A stretch of 64,000 nucleotides of DNA from Thiomicrorhabdus sp963677355. Its GTDB lineage: Bacteria > Pseudomonadota > Gammaproteobacteria > Thiomicrospirales > Thiomicrospiraceae. Location of the stretch: NCBI GenBank assembly GCA_963677355.2, contig CAXXXQ010000002.1, forward strand, positions 620,001-684,000, in the 5' to 3' direction. The notes beneath the pieces are model-generated. The model saw only the letters and a program-made list of their open reading frames with translations. It made no database searches and had not been told where the DNA came from. Within the stretch, counting starts at the first letter, position 1; the number at the start of each line of letters is the position of its first letter. Shown in pieces: positions 50,869 through 59,896 of this stretch. The position numbers and the translations under genes are program-made.

Positions 50869-52422
50869 ATGTCTTTTCCACACAAGCCAATTCGACTATC
50901 AATTCGAACAAGGTTCTTTATCTTATTGTTATTATTAACAATACTACCTTTCCTCGCCTATCGATTTGCAATTGACTTGCATCGAATCATGTTAAATAAT
51001 CAGGCGATTGTTCAAGAGCAGACAGTCGAAAACTTGGCCCTTATCTTACAAAACCGTACGGATTTATGGGCCTTGCAAATCCAATCCGGTATGCCGACTC
51101 ACTTGACTCACCTCAACCTTAGTAACTCCGTTCTTTGGGTCGTCAACGAAAGTCGACAAACCACTTATGTGGTCGGACAGCTTCCCAAAACCTCAGCACC
51201 ACAGAAAGTCGATGTCTTCACTGCAACAGGGAAAGTGTTGATTAAAACGCTTGCCACTTTTCTTCCCTATTCACTTCCCTATCCTTACCCGCAGAGCAAA
51301 ACTCCCGAACAGCTTTTGATCAATCAAGCATTAAGGGGCAAAACACATCAGCAATATAGAATGGATTCTAATGAACAACCTGTTTCTCTGATGTCATCCA
51401 CACCGCTAGTGGTTAAAAATAAAATAATAGGCGCATTGGTTTTAGAGCAAAGGATGGAAAACCTCTTCAGTCACAACCTGAATTACTTCTATCGCCTGAT
51501 CGGGATAGGAGCGATTATTTTCTTGGTGGTCATTATCGGCGCCCTCATCCATACAGCAACTTTATCCAATAGAATCATTCGATTAGACAACGATGTGAAA
51601 CGAACCTTCAATCTTCAAGGACGCATTACCGAACTGGTGTTTGCAGACCGTATCACACGGGTATATAACGATGAACTCTCCGATTTAAGACACCACATTC
51701 ACGAAATGCTTCAACAGCTTGGGGCTTACGAACGTTATTTAAAACAGTTACCAAAAACGCTTCGCCATGAAATACATAATCCGTTAAACCGTCTATCTAT
51801 GGCCTTATCTTTAATGGACAAAGACAATACCAGCCCGCAACTAGGCCATGCACAACACGCCCTAGCACAGCTTAAACAGATCATCAGCTCTCTATCCGAG
51901 GCCACCAGTATCGAAGACAGTCTGCAAAGCCAAACTCCGGAAGCGTTTCCGGTTGGCGAAATGCTAAAACATTATTTGTCTAATACCGTAACGCTTCACC
52001 CAGAATGGGATTTGCAATACCGTTGTAATTTAAATTCCAATGATCTCTTATTGGGAGATGGTTTTATGATCGAACAGATGATGGATAAGCTATTAAGTAA
52101 TGCGTCTGACTTTACCGATCATAAAATTCCCGTCACAGTCGAGTGCTTTAAAAGAGGGAATAATGCCATTATTACAGTACTAAACTCTGGCCCCCTACTT
52201 CCAAAGGGTTTCGAAAAACAGGTTTTTGATGGTATGACTTCTATTCGAGTGCTCAACCAGGATGAGCAGGCGCATCTTGGCTTGGGATTATATATCGTCA
52301 AACTCATCGCAACGTTTCATAACGGCAATGTGTTTGCTGAAAACGTCAACTTCTACAAAGGTAAAAACTTTCAAGGCGTCCGCTTTACTGTTGAACTACC
52401 TTTAACTGAAAGCAAGGCGTAA
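50869..52422 (+). CDS. Sensor histidine kinase of the same two-component system
   Basis: A 517-residue membrane sensor. Membrane segments at about 14-34 (FFILLLLLTILPFLAYRF) and 208-230 enclose a periplasmic domain of about 170 residues. The dimerisation box is LPKTLRHEIHNPLNRLS with His300. The ATPase domain shows MMDKLLSNASDF (N box) and LGLGLYIVKLIA (G2 box). It looks like the sensor of marine sortase regulator pairs, matching the response regulator beside it. What it senses is unknown. Start ATG follows the regulator gene by six bases. Confidence 0.88.
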   Translation: MSFPHKPIRLSIRTRFFILLLLLTILPFLAYRFAIDLHRIMLNNQAIVQEQTVENLALILQNRTDLWALQIQSGMPTHLTHLNLSNSVLWVVNESRQTTYVVGQLPKTSAPQKVDVFTATGKVLIKTLATFLPYSLPYPYPQSKTPEQLLINQALRGKTHQQYRMDSNEQPVSLMSSTPLVVKNKIIGALVLEQRMENLFSHNLNYFYRLIGIGAIIFLVVIIGALIHTATLSNRIIRLDNDVKRTFNLQGRITELVFADRITRVYNDELSDLRHHIHEMLQQLGAYERYLKQLPKTLRHEIHNPLNRLSMALSLMDKDNTSPQLGHAQHALAQLKQIISSLSEATSIEDSLQSQTPEAFPVGEMLKHYLSNTVTLHPEWDLQYRCNLNSNDLLLGDGFMIEQMMDKLLSNASDFTDHKIPVTVECFKRGNNAIITVLNSGPLLPKGFEKQVFDGMTSIRVLNQDEQAHLGLGLYIVKLIATFHNGNVFAENVNFYKGKNFQGVRFTVELPLTESKA

Positions 52423-52453
52423 AAAAACCGAACAGCCAAAAGCATGTTCGGTT
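52421..52453 (-). terminator. Terminator of the SPOR gene between convergent genes
   Basis: AACCGAACA/TGTTCGGTT is a perfect 9-bp stem with a 10-base loop. On the minus strand it is followed by seven T; on the plus strand it may also help end the kinase transcript. Confidence 0.72.
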
Positions 52454-52480
52454 ATGTTGAATCGACTTTAAATTGAAAAG

Positions 52481-53647
52481 TTATTCAACTCTACGGGAAA
52501 TATCCTCGATCTGACGAATCCAAGGAGAAATACCGGTTTTGTTTTTGATCTCTTTGGCTAGCTTCTGCGCTTGTGTTTTTTCTTTCAAACTCCCTACCAC
52601 CAGGATATAACTCACGACGGCATTACGCACTTGTGGAATGATCTTACCGTCATCAATGCCTTTTTTCTGCATAACTTGCTTGACGGATTCCTCAGTCGGC
52701 ATACTGGCCAACTGCAAAATATAATTCTTTTTAGGCTGTTCAATTAACCACTTCACATCTGCAGTCATCATCGCTTTGGGAGCTTCAGGTATCTTTGGTT
52801 GTGCAGGCTGATCAACCTTGTCAACAGTGGCAATCTTTGGCTCTTCAACTCTAGGAGAGACGGCTGTTTTTACCGTTGGCACGTCCACTGAGTCAACTTT
52901 TTCTGCGGACGCGCTCTCTTTGATGGCAGCTAATTCAGAGGTTAAAGAGGCTGTTTTTTTCTCGCTACCATTTAACTCCTGAATTACTTTTTGAATCTTA
53001 TCGTCGAGGTTCTTTTCAAGCTGATCGTTGTACAGTTTTAGCTTGCCCTCAAGTACCGACTCGGTAATTAACTGCGCAGAATCCTTATTACTATCGGCAC
53101 CAGCTTTAGCCGTTGGCAGACTGTCGCTTGAACCCTTAGCTGTTTGTTCCGCCAACTTAGCTTCAAGTTCCGTAATTTTTGCCTTTAAAGTAGCTACCTC
53201 ACTTTCCATCTGCACAAACAATTCAGATTTACCGCCTGTAGCTAACGATTGTTGAAGGCTAGTCATTCCTTCCTGTAGCTCGTTGATTTGTTGAGTGCTT
53301 TGCTCTTTATAACTAACAGCGGACTTCAATTCGTTATTTAGCGTCATGTAGCCGATATACATGAGGCCAACAAGAGTAAGGAAAAGTGTCAGAATGATAA
53401 TAACGGTAAAAAACGGCGTACTAGAGGTATTGCTGTGACTGGTTTTCAATAACTTGGTACTATAATTGGCATTCTCCGCAGTTGAACCTTGATCCGTTTC
53501 CGGCATAACCTCTTCAGCCGCGTTCAACCAATCATTTAAACTTGGTTTTTTGTCACCGCTTCCGCTGGATAGATTTCCTGCTTTTGATTCGATTTCTTGA
53601 AGAATTTTAGCTCTCTGAGCTTCAAGCTCTGAAATAGTTTTTGGCAT
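52481..53647 (-). CDS. SPOR-domain membrane protein
   Basis: A 388-residue bitopic protein: cytoplasmic polar N-terminus (1-80), one membrane helix (about 82-105, FTVIIILTLFLTLVGLMYI), a long periplasmic coiled coil (110-245) and a C-terminal SPOR-like domain (about 305-385, KNYILQLASMPTEESVKQVMQ ... YILVVGSLKEKTQAQKLAKEI). SPOR domains bind denuded glycan at the division septum, so a septal or envelope role is likely. The layout is like DamX and FtsN but with no further match. Function within the organism unknown. Confidence 0.8.
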   Translation of the reverse strand: MPKTISELEAQRAKILQEIESKAGNLSSGSGDKKPSLNDWLNAAEEVMPETDQGSTAENANYSTKLLKTSHSNTSSTPFFTVIIILTLFLTLVGLMYIGYMTLNNELKSAVSYKEQSTQQINELQEGMTSLQQSLATGGKSELFVQMESEVATLKAKITELEAKLAEQTAKGSSDSLPTAKAGADSNKDSAQLITESVLEGKLKLYNDQLEKNLDDKIQKVIQELNGSEKKTASLTSELAAIKESASAEKVDSVDVPTVKTAVSPRVEEPKIATVDKVDQPAQPKIPEAPKAMMTADVKWLIEQPKKNYILQLASMPTEESVKQVMQKKGIDDGKIIPQVRNAVVSYILVVGSLKEKTQAQKLAKEIKNKTGISPWIRQIEDISRRVE

Positions 53648-53752
53648 AATTGTTCCGAAACTTTAGGTTGAAAATACGCAGTTAATTAAAAAATATTGTA
53701 AAATGCTTTACAACAAAAAGATACTCAAAATAGTCAGCTGGAGAGCTCTTTA

Positions 53753-53878
53753 ATGCCCGATATGGAAAGCGTTGGTTCCGCCTTATTAATTACCTTTAGC
53801 ATGCTTGCCGTAAGCATTACCGTGGTCGCTCTTTTAATGTGGTTGCTATATAAATTCTTCAAAAATAAAGATGAGTGA
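53753..53878 (+). CDS. 41-residue single-helix membrane microprotein
   Basis: An ATG with a very good ribosome site (GGAGAG, eight bases before) opens a frame of 41 codons. The product has a short acidic start (MPDMES), one membrane helix (about residues 8-34, ending WLLYKFF) and a charged KNKDE tail, so N-out is likely by the positive-inside rule. Its shape recalls the gamma subunit of oxaloacetate decarboxylase, but the resemblance is weak and no decarboxylase genes are near. It is divergent from the SPOR gene across 105 bases. Confidence 0.6.
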   Translation: MPDMESVGSALLITFSMLAVSITVVALLMWLLYKFFKNKDE

Positions 53879-53887
53879 AGTTTCTCA

Positions 53888-54298
53888 TTAGTCTTTAATT
53901 TCGCCGTCAATATATTGCCAATGACCTTGATTGTTCTTCCTGAAATAACTCTTCTCGTGTAAAACGCCTACTCCATTGATTGATTCATAATGAGCAATGA
54001 AAGTTACCCAACCTTCCGAATCCTTTTTTCTACCCTTTTTACGTCCATTTATATTTAACCTAATCCATTTAAGACCTGGCTCAAACTCTATGTTTTGCGG
54101 GCGGGTTTCAATACTCCAGGTAGAAAGCAAGTAATCCTCCAATTCAAGCTGAAACGCGACAAAACGAGAACGCATTAACTGTTCCGCCGTTATTGGATAC
54201 GCTTGTGCCTGATGAAAGGGATAGCAGCACTCCTGATATGGTTTTCCGGAACCGCAGCCGCATGAACGAGTCAATAATTCAGGATTTAAAATGAACAT
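53888..54298 (-). CDS. ychJ: YchJ family protein
   Basis: A 136-residue protein with an N-terminal SEC-C zinc-binding motif (CGCGSGKPYQECC, residues 13-25) and the YchJ fold after it (AEQLMRSRFVAF, KSYFRKNNQGHWQYIDG). The function of YchJ is unknown; the SEC-C motif occurs in SecA and other proteins where it binds a single zinc. Its start overlaps the end of the MATE transporter gene upstream by 20 bases, so translation is probably coupled. Confidence 0.9.
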   Translation of the reverse strand: MFILNPELLTRSCGCGSGKPYQECCYPFHQAQAYPITAEQLMRSRFVAFQLELEDYLLSTWSIETRPQNIEFEPGLKWIRLNINGRKKGRKKDSEGWVTFIAHYESINGVGVLHEKSYFRKNNQGHWQYIDGEIKD

Positions 54299-55655
54299 TA
54301 AAAATAAACCTCAGGCGAATTGAAAGCAAAATGGCCGCCAAGAAAAGTCCTAAAACGATCCCCAACCAAAAACCACTAACCCCCATCGCAGGGATAATCC
54401 ATGAAGTAAACGTCAAAATATACCCTAAGCCTAACCCTATCACCCAATAGCTAAACAAGGTTACCCACATTGTCACTTTAGCATCATGAAAACCTCGTAG
54501 AGCGCCAGCGGCACAAACCTGTATCGCATCAAAAACTTGGTAAAGCGCCGCCAGCACCAATAAAGAAACCGCAAGCTTAATAACTTCAGGGTCGAAACTG
54601 TAAAGCTCAACAATAATCTCTTTCAATGAGAAAGTAATCAAGGCGGTAGTTGCACCTATCACTACAGCCCAGAAAAAACCGGTTTTCAAACTATCGATAG
54701 CAGCCACTCTATTTTTTGCCCCAAAGCTTTTCCCCATTCTGACAGTCAAAGCCATAGCAAAACTTAACGGCACCATGAACGCCAGAGAAGTGAAACTCAT
54801 CGCAATTTGATGGGCAGCAATGACTTTGGCACCCAATACGGCAATAAAAAGTGCGATAAAACTGAACATACCTACTTCAAACAGCAGGGCAAAAGAATTA
54901 GGTAGACCCAACTGAATAATCGGCTTCATGCCTTTTGTCCAATTGAGATTAAACGCTTCAGAGTACTTAACGTAACCTTCTAAATCACGGTTTTTAAAAA
55001 CATAAACGAGTCCGATAAAAAACATGACCCACATAGTAATAGCACTGGCAACCCCACACCCTGCAGCCCCCATCCCATCAACCGGACCATAGCCGTAAAT
55101 AAATAGAGCATTGAGCGGAATATTCAAAAACAGAGCGAAAAAACTGATCCACATAGTAGGTAATGTCTTTTCCAAACCCTCCCAGAAAAAACGCAAAACT
55201 TGGTAGAGCGCAATCCCGGGTAAACCAAAAGCGATATAAAACAGATAGTCTCGAGTCAGTTGCAAGACTTGATCATTGAGTTGCAATAAAACCAGCAACC
55301 AATCAAGATTGGCTAAAAATATGCCTGAAATCAAACCTAGGGGAACCGCAAGCCATAAGCCATGTAAAACAAAGATACGAATTTTCTGATTTTCATCCTG
55401 TCCTTTTGCTTTCGAGACCAAGGGAGTGATCGCCAGTAGAATACCCGTTCCGAAAATAAAAACCGGCAACATGATATTTGTACCCAAACCGATAGCTGCT
55501 AGGTCATCCGTACTTACCCAACCGGACATAATGGTATCAACCACACCTAAACCGGTTAAAGCAAACTGAGCCAATAAAATAGGCAGTGCCAGTTTAAATA
55601 ATTGTCGGGATTCGGATTTAAACTCCGCAGAAAGCAGAAAATTTGGAGTGAGCAT
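54279..55655 (-). CDS. MATE family efflux transporter
   Basis: A 458-residue membrane protein with about twelve helices in two repeats, typical of NorM-like multidrug and toxin extrusion carriers. The N-terminal LALPILLAQFALTGLGVVDTIMSGWVSTDDLAAIGLG and the middle GLPNSFALLFEVGMFSFIALFIAVLGAKVIAAHQIAMSFTSL stretches are family marks. It exchanges cations (Na or H) for drugs or organic cations; substrate not predictable. It is upstream-overlapped by ychJ and follows a small membrane gene. Confidence 0.92.
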   Translation of the reverse strand: MLTPNFLLSAEFKSESRQLFKLALPILLAQFALTGLGVVDTIMSGWVSTDDLAAIGLGTNIMLPVFIFGTGILLAITPLVSKAKGQDENQKIRIFVLHGLWLAVPLGLISGIFLANLDWLLVLLQLNDQVLQLTRDYLFYIAFGLPGIALYQVLRFFWEGLEKTLPTMWISFFALFLNIPLNALFIYGYGPVDGMGAAGCGVASAITMWVMFFIGLVYVFKNRDLEGYVKYSEAFNLNWTKGMKPIIQLGLPNSFALLFEVGMFSFIALFIAVLGAKVIAAHQIAMSFTSLAFMVPLSFAMALTVRMGKSFGAKNRVAAIDSLKTGFFWAVVIGATTALITFSLKEIIVELYSFDPEVIKLAVSLLVLAALYQVFDAIQVCAAGALRGFHDAKVTMWVTLFSYWVIGLGLGYILTFTSWIIPAMGVSGFWLGIVLGLFLAAILLSIRLRFIFNVHFKS

Positions 55656-55669
55656 CAGGTATCGGCAGA

Positions 55670-56074
55670 CTATTTGGGCGACGACTTTTGATTGTCAGCC
55701 GACTCTTGTTCTTGCTGAGGCTGGTTCCAGTAATCCTTGCCATGCTCAGCTTCAAGTTCAGCCACCTCTTTTTCAAGAAGTTCCGCATCAAGCGTTTCTG
55801 ATTCAGAGTGAACGATGGCTTGGGGGATAAGAAAAATCAGTAGCAGCTTGAGTGCCCAGTAAACCAATGCATAAACCACGATAGCCATCGCCAGCACCAA
55901 AGGCAGTCCGAAAACCAAATCGACAATTAAAGCTTTACCTTCAAATAGCTTGCTGAGTAGCGACTTCTCGACAAACGCGAAATACAACCAAGCAAAAACG
56001 GATAGCAAACTCGCCAGAATTGCATATTTATCTAGTCGCGGATGAATTTTCGAGTTACGGAACAAACAGAGCAT
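55670..56074 (-). CDS. Unknown membrane protein
   Basis: A 134-residue protein with two or three membrane segments: about 19-37 (ILASLLSVFAWLYFAFV), 52-70 (DLVFGLPLVLAMAIVVYALVYW) and 72-90 (LKLLLIFLIPQAIV). The last 40 residues are hydrophilic and Glu/Gln-rich (LLEKEVAELEAEHGKDYWNQPQQ). No family recognised. It lies 14 bases upstream of the MATE gene and 21 bases after nudF, both minus strand, so it probably belongs to the nudF-MATE-ychJ transcript. Confidence 0.7.
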   Translation of the reverse strand: MLCLFRNSKIHPRLDKYAILASLLSVFAWLYFAFVEKSLLSKLFEGKALIVDLVFGLPLVLAMAIVVYALVYWALKLLLIFLIPQAIVHSESETLDAELLEKEVAELEAEHGKDYWNQPQQEQESADNQKSSPK

Positions 56075-56095
56075 GTCTTACAATCCTATTTCACT

Positions 56096-56707
56096 TTAAT
56101 CATTAAGCTTTTGATTAAAAAGCCATTGCAGAGCGATGAATGTACTGGCAACATTGAATTCTGCATTCAACATTCTACGCTTTGCTTCCTCAAAAGACAT
56201 GACTACAACACGAATATCCTCATGCTCATCCGACTTACCGGCATGATTATCCACTAAAGTCGAATCGATCTCAGCTGCATAAAGATGCAAGATTTCATCA
56301 CAAGCTCCGGGGCTCGGGTAGAACTGAGAGATATATTCTAATTGCACAACATCAATACCGGTTTCTTCTTTAGATTCGCGGATACCGGCCTGAACAGCAT
56401 CTTCTCCCTCATCAATCATCCCGGCAACTGGCTCGAGCAGCCAAGCATCATCCACCTTGCCGGATTGCATGGCATTGCGTACCGCACCAGCTCGAAATTG
56501 CTCAACCAAAACGACATTACGATGCTTAAGATCGTAAAGCAGAACAACCACCGCTTGATTTCGATTAAACACTTCTCTGGAAAGTACTTCTGATTCACCG
56601 CCCTGATAAAGGGAGTGTGTTATTTTCAATTCACTGAATTCGAAAAAGCCTTTATATAGGAGGTTGGCTTCATTTATCTTGATGAACCTTGTATTATCTT
56701 GAGGCAT
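56096..56707 (-). CDS. nudF: ADP-ribose pyrophosphatase NudF
   Basis: Hydrolyses ADP-ribose to AMP and ribose 5-phosphate. The 203-residue product contains a complete Nudix box (G-x5-E-x7-REUxEExGU) in GMIDEGEDAVQAGIRESKEETGIDV, with conserved upstream SREVFNRNQAVVVLLYD and EQFRAGAVRNAM regions and the FYPSPGACDEILHLY stretch typical of the ADP-ribose subgroup. Two bases separate it from alr upstream on the same strand, so the two are coupled. Confidence 0.92.
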   Translation of the reverse strand: MPQDNTRFIKINEANLLYKGFFEFSELKITHSLYQGGESEVLSREVFNRNQAVVVLLYDLKHRNVVLVEQFRAGAVRNAMQSGKVDDAWLLEPVAGMIDEGEDAVQAGIRESKEETGIDVVQLEYISQFYPSPGACDEILHLYAAEIDSTLVDNHAGKSDEHEDIRVVVMSFEEAKRRMLNAEFNVASTFIALQWLFNQKLND

Positions 56708-56709
56708 TT

Positions 56710-57789
56710 TTACTGCACCTCCACCATCGGAACTCGTTGCGTTACCGCACAGAGCAACTCATAACCGATGGTACCCGAATATTCGGCAACCTCATCAACG
56801 GAAAGCCCTTGCCCCCAAAGAATCGCAATATCGCCTATTTTTATTTCTTGTCGAGCATCCGTTAAATCGACAGTGATCATATCCATTGATACCCTGCCAA
56901 CCAAAGGTAACTTCTCGCCATTGATCAAAACCGGCGTTCCGTTTGGTGCATGCCTTGGGTAGCCGTCTCCATAACCGACCGCAACCACGCCGACCACACT
57001 TTTTCTTTTTGCTGTCCAGGTATTGCCATAACCGACAGACTCACCCACCTGAACCGTTTTGATGGAAATCACTTCAGATTGTAATTGCATGACCGGCTGC
57101 GGCTCCAAACCGGGCTTGAAAAAACCGGCACCGTACAAAAAGATTCCAGGACGTATCCACTGGTAATGAGACTCCGGAAAAAAAACCATACCGGCCGAAT
57201 TCGCTAAACTTTTCGGATAGGGATAGTGCTGAGTGGCAGCTTCAAATTTTTCTATTTGATGCTGGGTAAAGTCAATACCGGCAGGATTCCGTTCATCTGC
57301 TGAAGCAAAATGTGACATCACATGAATACAGAAATCATTAGCCGAATTTTCCAAACGGCTAACCACGGATTGAAGCTGCTGCGGATCGAATCCCAAGCGA
57401 TGCATACCTGTATCGACTTTAATCCAGACACTGACTTGAATATCAATGTGCGCGCTAAGCAGCCATTCCAATTGATGAGGCGAATGGATAACCAAGTCCA
57501 AGCGGTTTTGTACAACGACCGGAATTTCCGCTTTTGAAAACAGACCTTCCAACAACAGAATTCGATGTAAAAAACCCTTCTGCCTCAACAAGATAGCCTC
57601 ATCAATTGAAGCTACTCCAAACGCATCTGCACCACTCAACTGCTGCGCAACTCGCTCAATTCCATGCCCGTAACCGTTTGCTTTAACCACCGCTAGAATT
57701 TTACTGTCCGGTGCAGATTGCTTGGCTTTTTCCAGATTTGCTCGCAAGGCCGGAAGGTTAATTAAGGCTTTGGTAGGACGATATATCAT
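56710..57789 (-). CDS. alr: alanine racemase
   Basis: Makes D-alanine for peptidoglycan. The 359-residue PLP enzyme has the lysine in AVVKANGYGHG (about residue 34), the catalytic tyrosine region SVGYGNTWTAKR (about 249-258) and C-terminal VSMDMITVDLTD. D-Ala formed here complements alaC (L-alanine) in the same window. It follows dnaB by 15 bases, a frequent arrangement (dnaB-alr) in Gammaproteobacteria. Confidence 0.96.
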   Translation of the reverse strand: MIYRPTKALINLPALRANLEKAKQSAPDSKILAVVKANGYGHGIERVAQQLSGADAFGVASIDEAILLRQKGFLHRILLLEGLFSKAEIPVVVQNRLDLVIHSPHQLEWLLSAHIDIQVSVWIKVDTGMHRLGFDPQQLQSVVSRLENSANDFCIHVMSHFASADERNPAGIDFTQHQIEKFEAATQHYPYPKSLANSAGMVFFPESHYQWIRPGIFLYGAGFFKPGLEPQPVMQLQSEVISIKTVQVGESVGYGNTWTAKRKSVVGVVAVGYGDGYPRHAPNGTPVLINGEKLPLVGRVSMDMITVDLTDARQEIKIGDIAILWGQGLSVDEVAEYSGTIGYELLCAVTQRVPMVEVQ

Positions 57790-57804
57790 GATCAGGAATA
57801 GACT

Positions 57805-59265
57805 TTAATAATGTTCGTCAGGCACATCGAAAGCCGCATGATTCTCAAAACGGGTGTATTCCCCAATAAAGGTCAAGCGGACAGTTCCCAAGGAACCGTT
57901 ACGATGTTTACCAAGAATGATTTCGGCGACACCCTTATCTTCAGAGTCGGCGTTATAGACTTCGTCACGATAGATGAAGATGATCAAATCCGCATCCTGC
58001 TCGATGGCTCCGGACTCACGCAAGTCAGACATAACCGGACGTTTATTGGGGCGTTGCTCCAAACTACGGTTTAGCTGTGATAATGCAATGACCGGAATAT
58101 TTAATTCTTTGGCCAGCGCTTTTAAACCACGGGAAATTTCGGAAATCTCGTTGACGCGGTTTTCCGCACCCGCCGAACCGCGCATCAGCTGCAAGTAATC
58201 CACTACAACCAGGCCAAGACCGGTTACCGCTTTTTCCGGATCCTCGTCCCCTCTTTCTATCGCTTCTTTCCGTTGTTCGTCGCGAATATCCTTATCGATA
58301 CGGCGTGCACGTGCCCGCAATTCGGTGATCATCAAAGCGGGCGTATCATCAATATAGACTTTAGCTTGCGACAGAATATTGATGGCCTTATTCAGTTTGG
58401 GCCAATCGTCTTGCGCAAGTTTACCCGTCCTCATTCGCCCAGCATCAATGCGACCAATCGAGCTGATCATACGCATGGCAAGTGACTCACCCGGCATCTC
58501 CATACTGAAAACAGCCACCGGAGTATTGTTTTTGGTGGCAATATTCTCCGCCATATTCATCGAGAAAGTCGTTTTACCCATCGATGGACGGCCGGCGACA
58601 ATAATCAAATCCCCATTTTGCAGACCTGCGGTGATCTCATCGAACTCGGTCATATGAGTTTCGTGGCCGGTGATGGTTCCTTCGGTATTGAAAAGCTCGT
58701 CGATCTTATTGATTGCCGCTTCAAGCAGAATGTCCATTGTTTTGTATTGACGCTCTTTGCCTTCTCCGTGTTCAGCAATACCCATGATTTTCGATTCGGC
58801 GATATCGAGAATCTCACGAATATCTTTGCCTTGCGGGAAATACGCAGCCTCGGAAACGTCATTACTAGCCTGGATTAACTTACGAAGAATCGATTTATCA
58901 CGTACCAGTTGCGAGTAGTAAAGAATATTCGCAGAACCCGGAGTATTCTTGACTAACTGGGCTAAATAATCTTTATCACCTGCCGTCTCTAGTTCACCTG
59001 TATTAGCCAATTGCGCTACCACCGAAACCAAGTCAAATGGCTTATTGTTACGACTCAACTGCACAATGGCATCAAATATCACCTGATGCTGTTTGGTGTA
59101 AAAGTCGGTGGTATTAACAATCACGATCACATCGTCAAGCACATCATTAGAAAGCATCAACCCGCCTAAAACAGACTGCTCTGCTTCAATGGAATGCGGT
59201 GGGACTTTAAACAGCTCTTCCGCTTGTTTACTTAACATGGTTAACGATGGATCTCTAGCGGCCAT
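57805..59265 (-). CDS. dnaB: replicative DNA helicase DnaB
   Basis: Hexameric helicase that unwinds the fork ahead of the polymerase. The 486-residue product has the N-terminal primase-interaction domain (PPHSIEAEQSVLGGLML, about 22-120), a linker helix and the RecA-like motor: Walker A VAGRPSMGKTT (about 225-235), Walker B VVVDYLQLM, and SQLNRSLEQRPNKRPVMSDLRESGAIEQDAD with the arginine-finger zone. Length and layout are standard. No intein or insertion is present. It heads a minus-strand group with alr and nudF. Confidence 0.97.
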   Translation of the reverse strand: MAARDPSLTMLSKQAEELFKVPPHSIEAEQSVLGGLMLSNDVLDDVIVIVNTTDFYTKQHQVIFDAIVQLSRNNKPFDLVSVVAQLANTGELETAGDKDYLAQLVKNTPGSANILYYSQLVRDKSILRKLIQASNDVSEAAYFPQGKDIREILDIAESKIMGIAEHGEGKERQYKTMDILLEAAINKIDELFNTEGTITGHETHMTEFDEITAGLQNGDLIIVAGRPSMGKTTFSMNMAENIATKNNTPVAVFSMEMPGESLAMRMISSIGRIDAGRMRTGKLAQDDWPKLNKAINILSQAKVYIDDTPALMITELRARARRIDKDIRDEQRKEAIERGDEDPEKAVTGLGLVVVDYLQLMRGSAGAENRVNEISEISRGLKALAKELNIPVIALSQLNRSLEQRPNKRPVMSDLRESGAIEQDADLIIFIYRDEVYNADSEDKGVAEIILGKHRNGSLGTVRLTFIGEYTRFENHAAFDVPDEHY

Positions 59266-59370
59266 ATATTAGGTGTCTATCTTAGATGGTAATTTCAAGG
59301 AGGAATTATTATAACCTCTGCAAATTTTATCGTCAGAAAAAGGCGATCATTTTTATATATTGCAGGCAAA

Positions 59371-59407
59371 AAAAAACGGAGAACCCTAAAAGGGTTCCCC
59401 GTTTTTT
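59371..59407. terminator. Terminator of the rpsF-rplI operon
   Basis: A GC stem (ACGG-GAACCCT with AGGGTTC-CCGT, one bulge on each side) is preceded by A and followed by T on the plus strand, giving ten T on the minus strand, 22 bases past the rplI stop. It probably also ends nothing on the plus strand. Confidence 0.85.
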
Positions 59408-59429
59408 ATTCAGCGTGATTTACTGTAAA

Positions 59430-59885
59430 TTACGCTTCTTCAGTAGCTTTGATTTCTACAGTAATCGCAGCAACTACATCAGAGTGTAGCTGAACATCGA
59501 TTTCGTAAGTACCAACGTGACGTAGTGCTCCTTCTGGCATACGAACATCACGGCGCTCAACATCAAATCCAGACGCTTTTAACGCATCAGAGATATCTTG
59601 AGTTCCTACAGAACCGAATAGTTTACCTTCATCACCGGCAACAGACTCGATAGTCACAACTTGTCCGTTTAGGTTTTCGTAAACACCTTGAGCAACTGCT
59701 AGTTCAGCTGCAGCCGCTTTTTCTAATTCAGCGCGCATTGCTTCGAATTCAGCAACGTTTTCTTTAGTTGCCGCTTTAGCTTTACCTTGAGGGATCAAAT
59801 AGTTACGAGCATAACCAGCTTTAACAGAAACTTGATCACCCAAAGATCCTAGATTTTGTACTTTTTCAAGCAGAATAACATTCAT
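59430..59885 (-). CDS. rplI: 50S ribosomal protein L9
   Basis: L9 binds 23S rRNA and supports the L1 stalk region. The 151-residue protein begins with the conserved MNVILLEKVQNLGSLGDQVSVKAGYARNYLIPQGKA, then the long helix (about 41-75), and a C-terminal domain with DVRMPEGALRHVGTYEIDVQLHSDV. Normal length. Last gene of the rpsF operon. The start is preceded by AGAGG, 11 bases after the upstream membrane protein. Confidence 0.97.
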   Translation of the reverse strand: MNVILLEKVQNLGSLGDQVSVKAGYARNYLIPQGKAKAATKENVAEFEAMRAELEKAAAAELAVAQGVYENLNGQVVTIESVAGDEGKLFGSVGTQDISDALKASGFDVERRDVRMPEGALRHVGTYEIDVQLHSDVVAAITVEIKATEEA

Positions 59886-59896
59886 GGCTTAAACCT

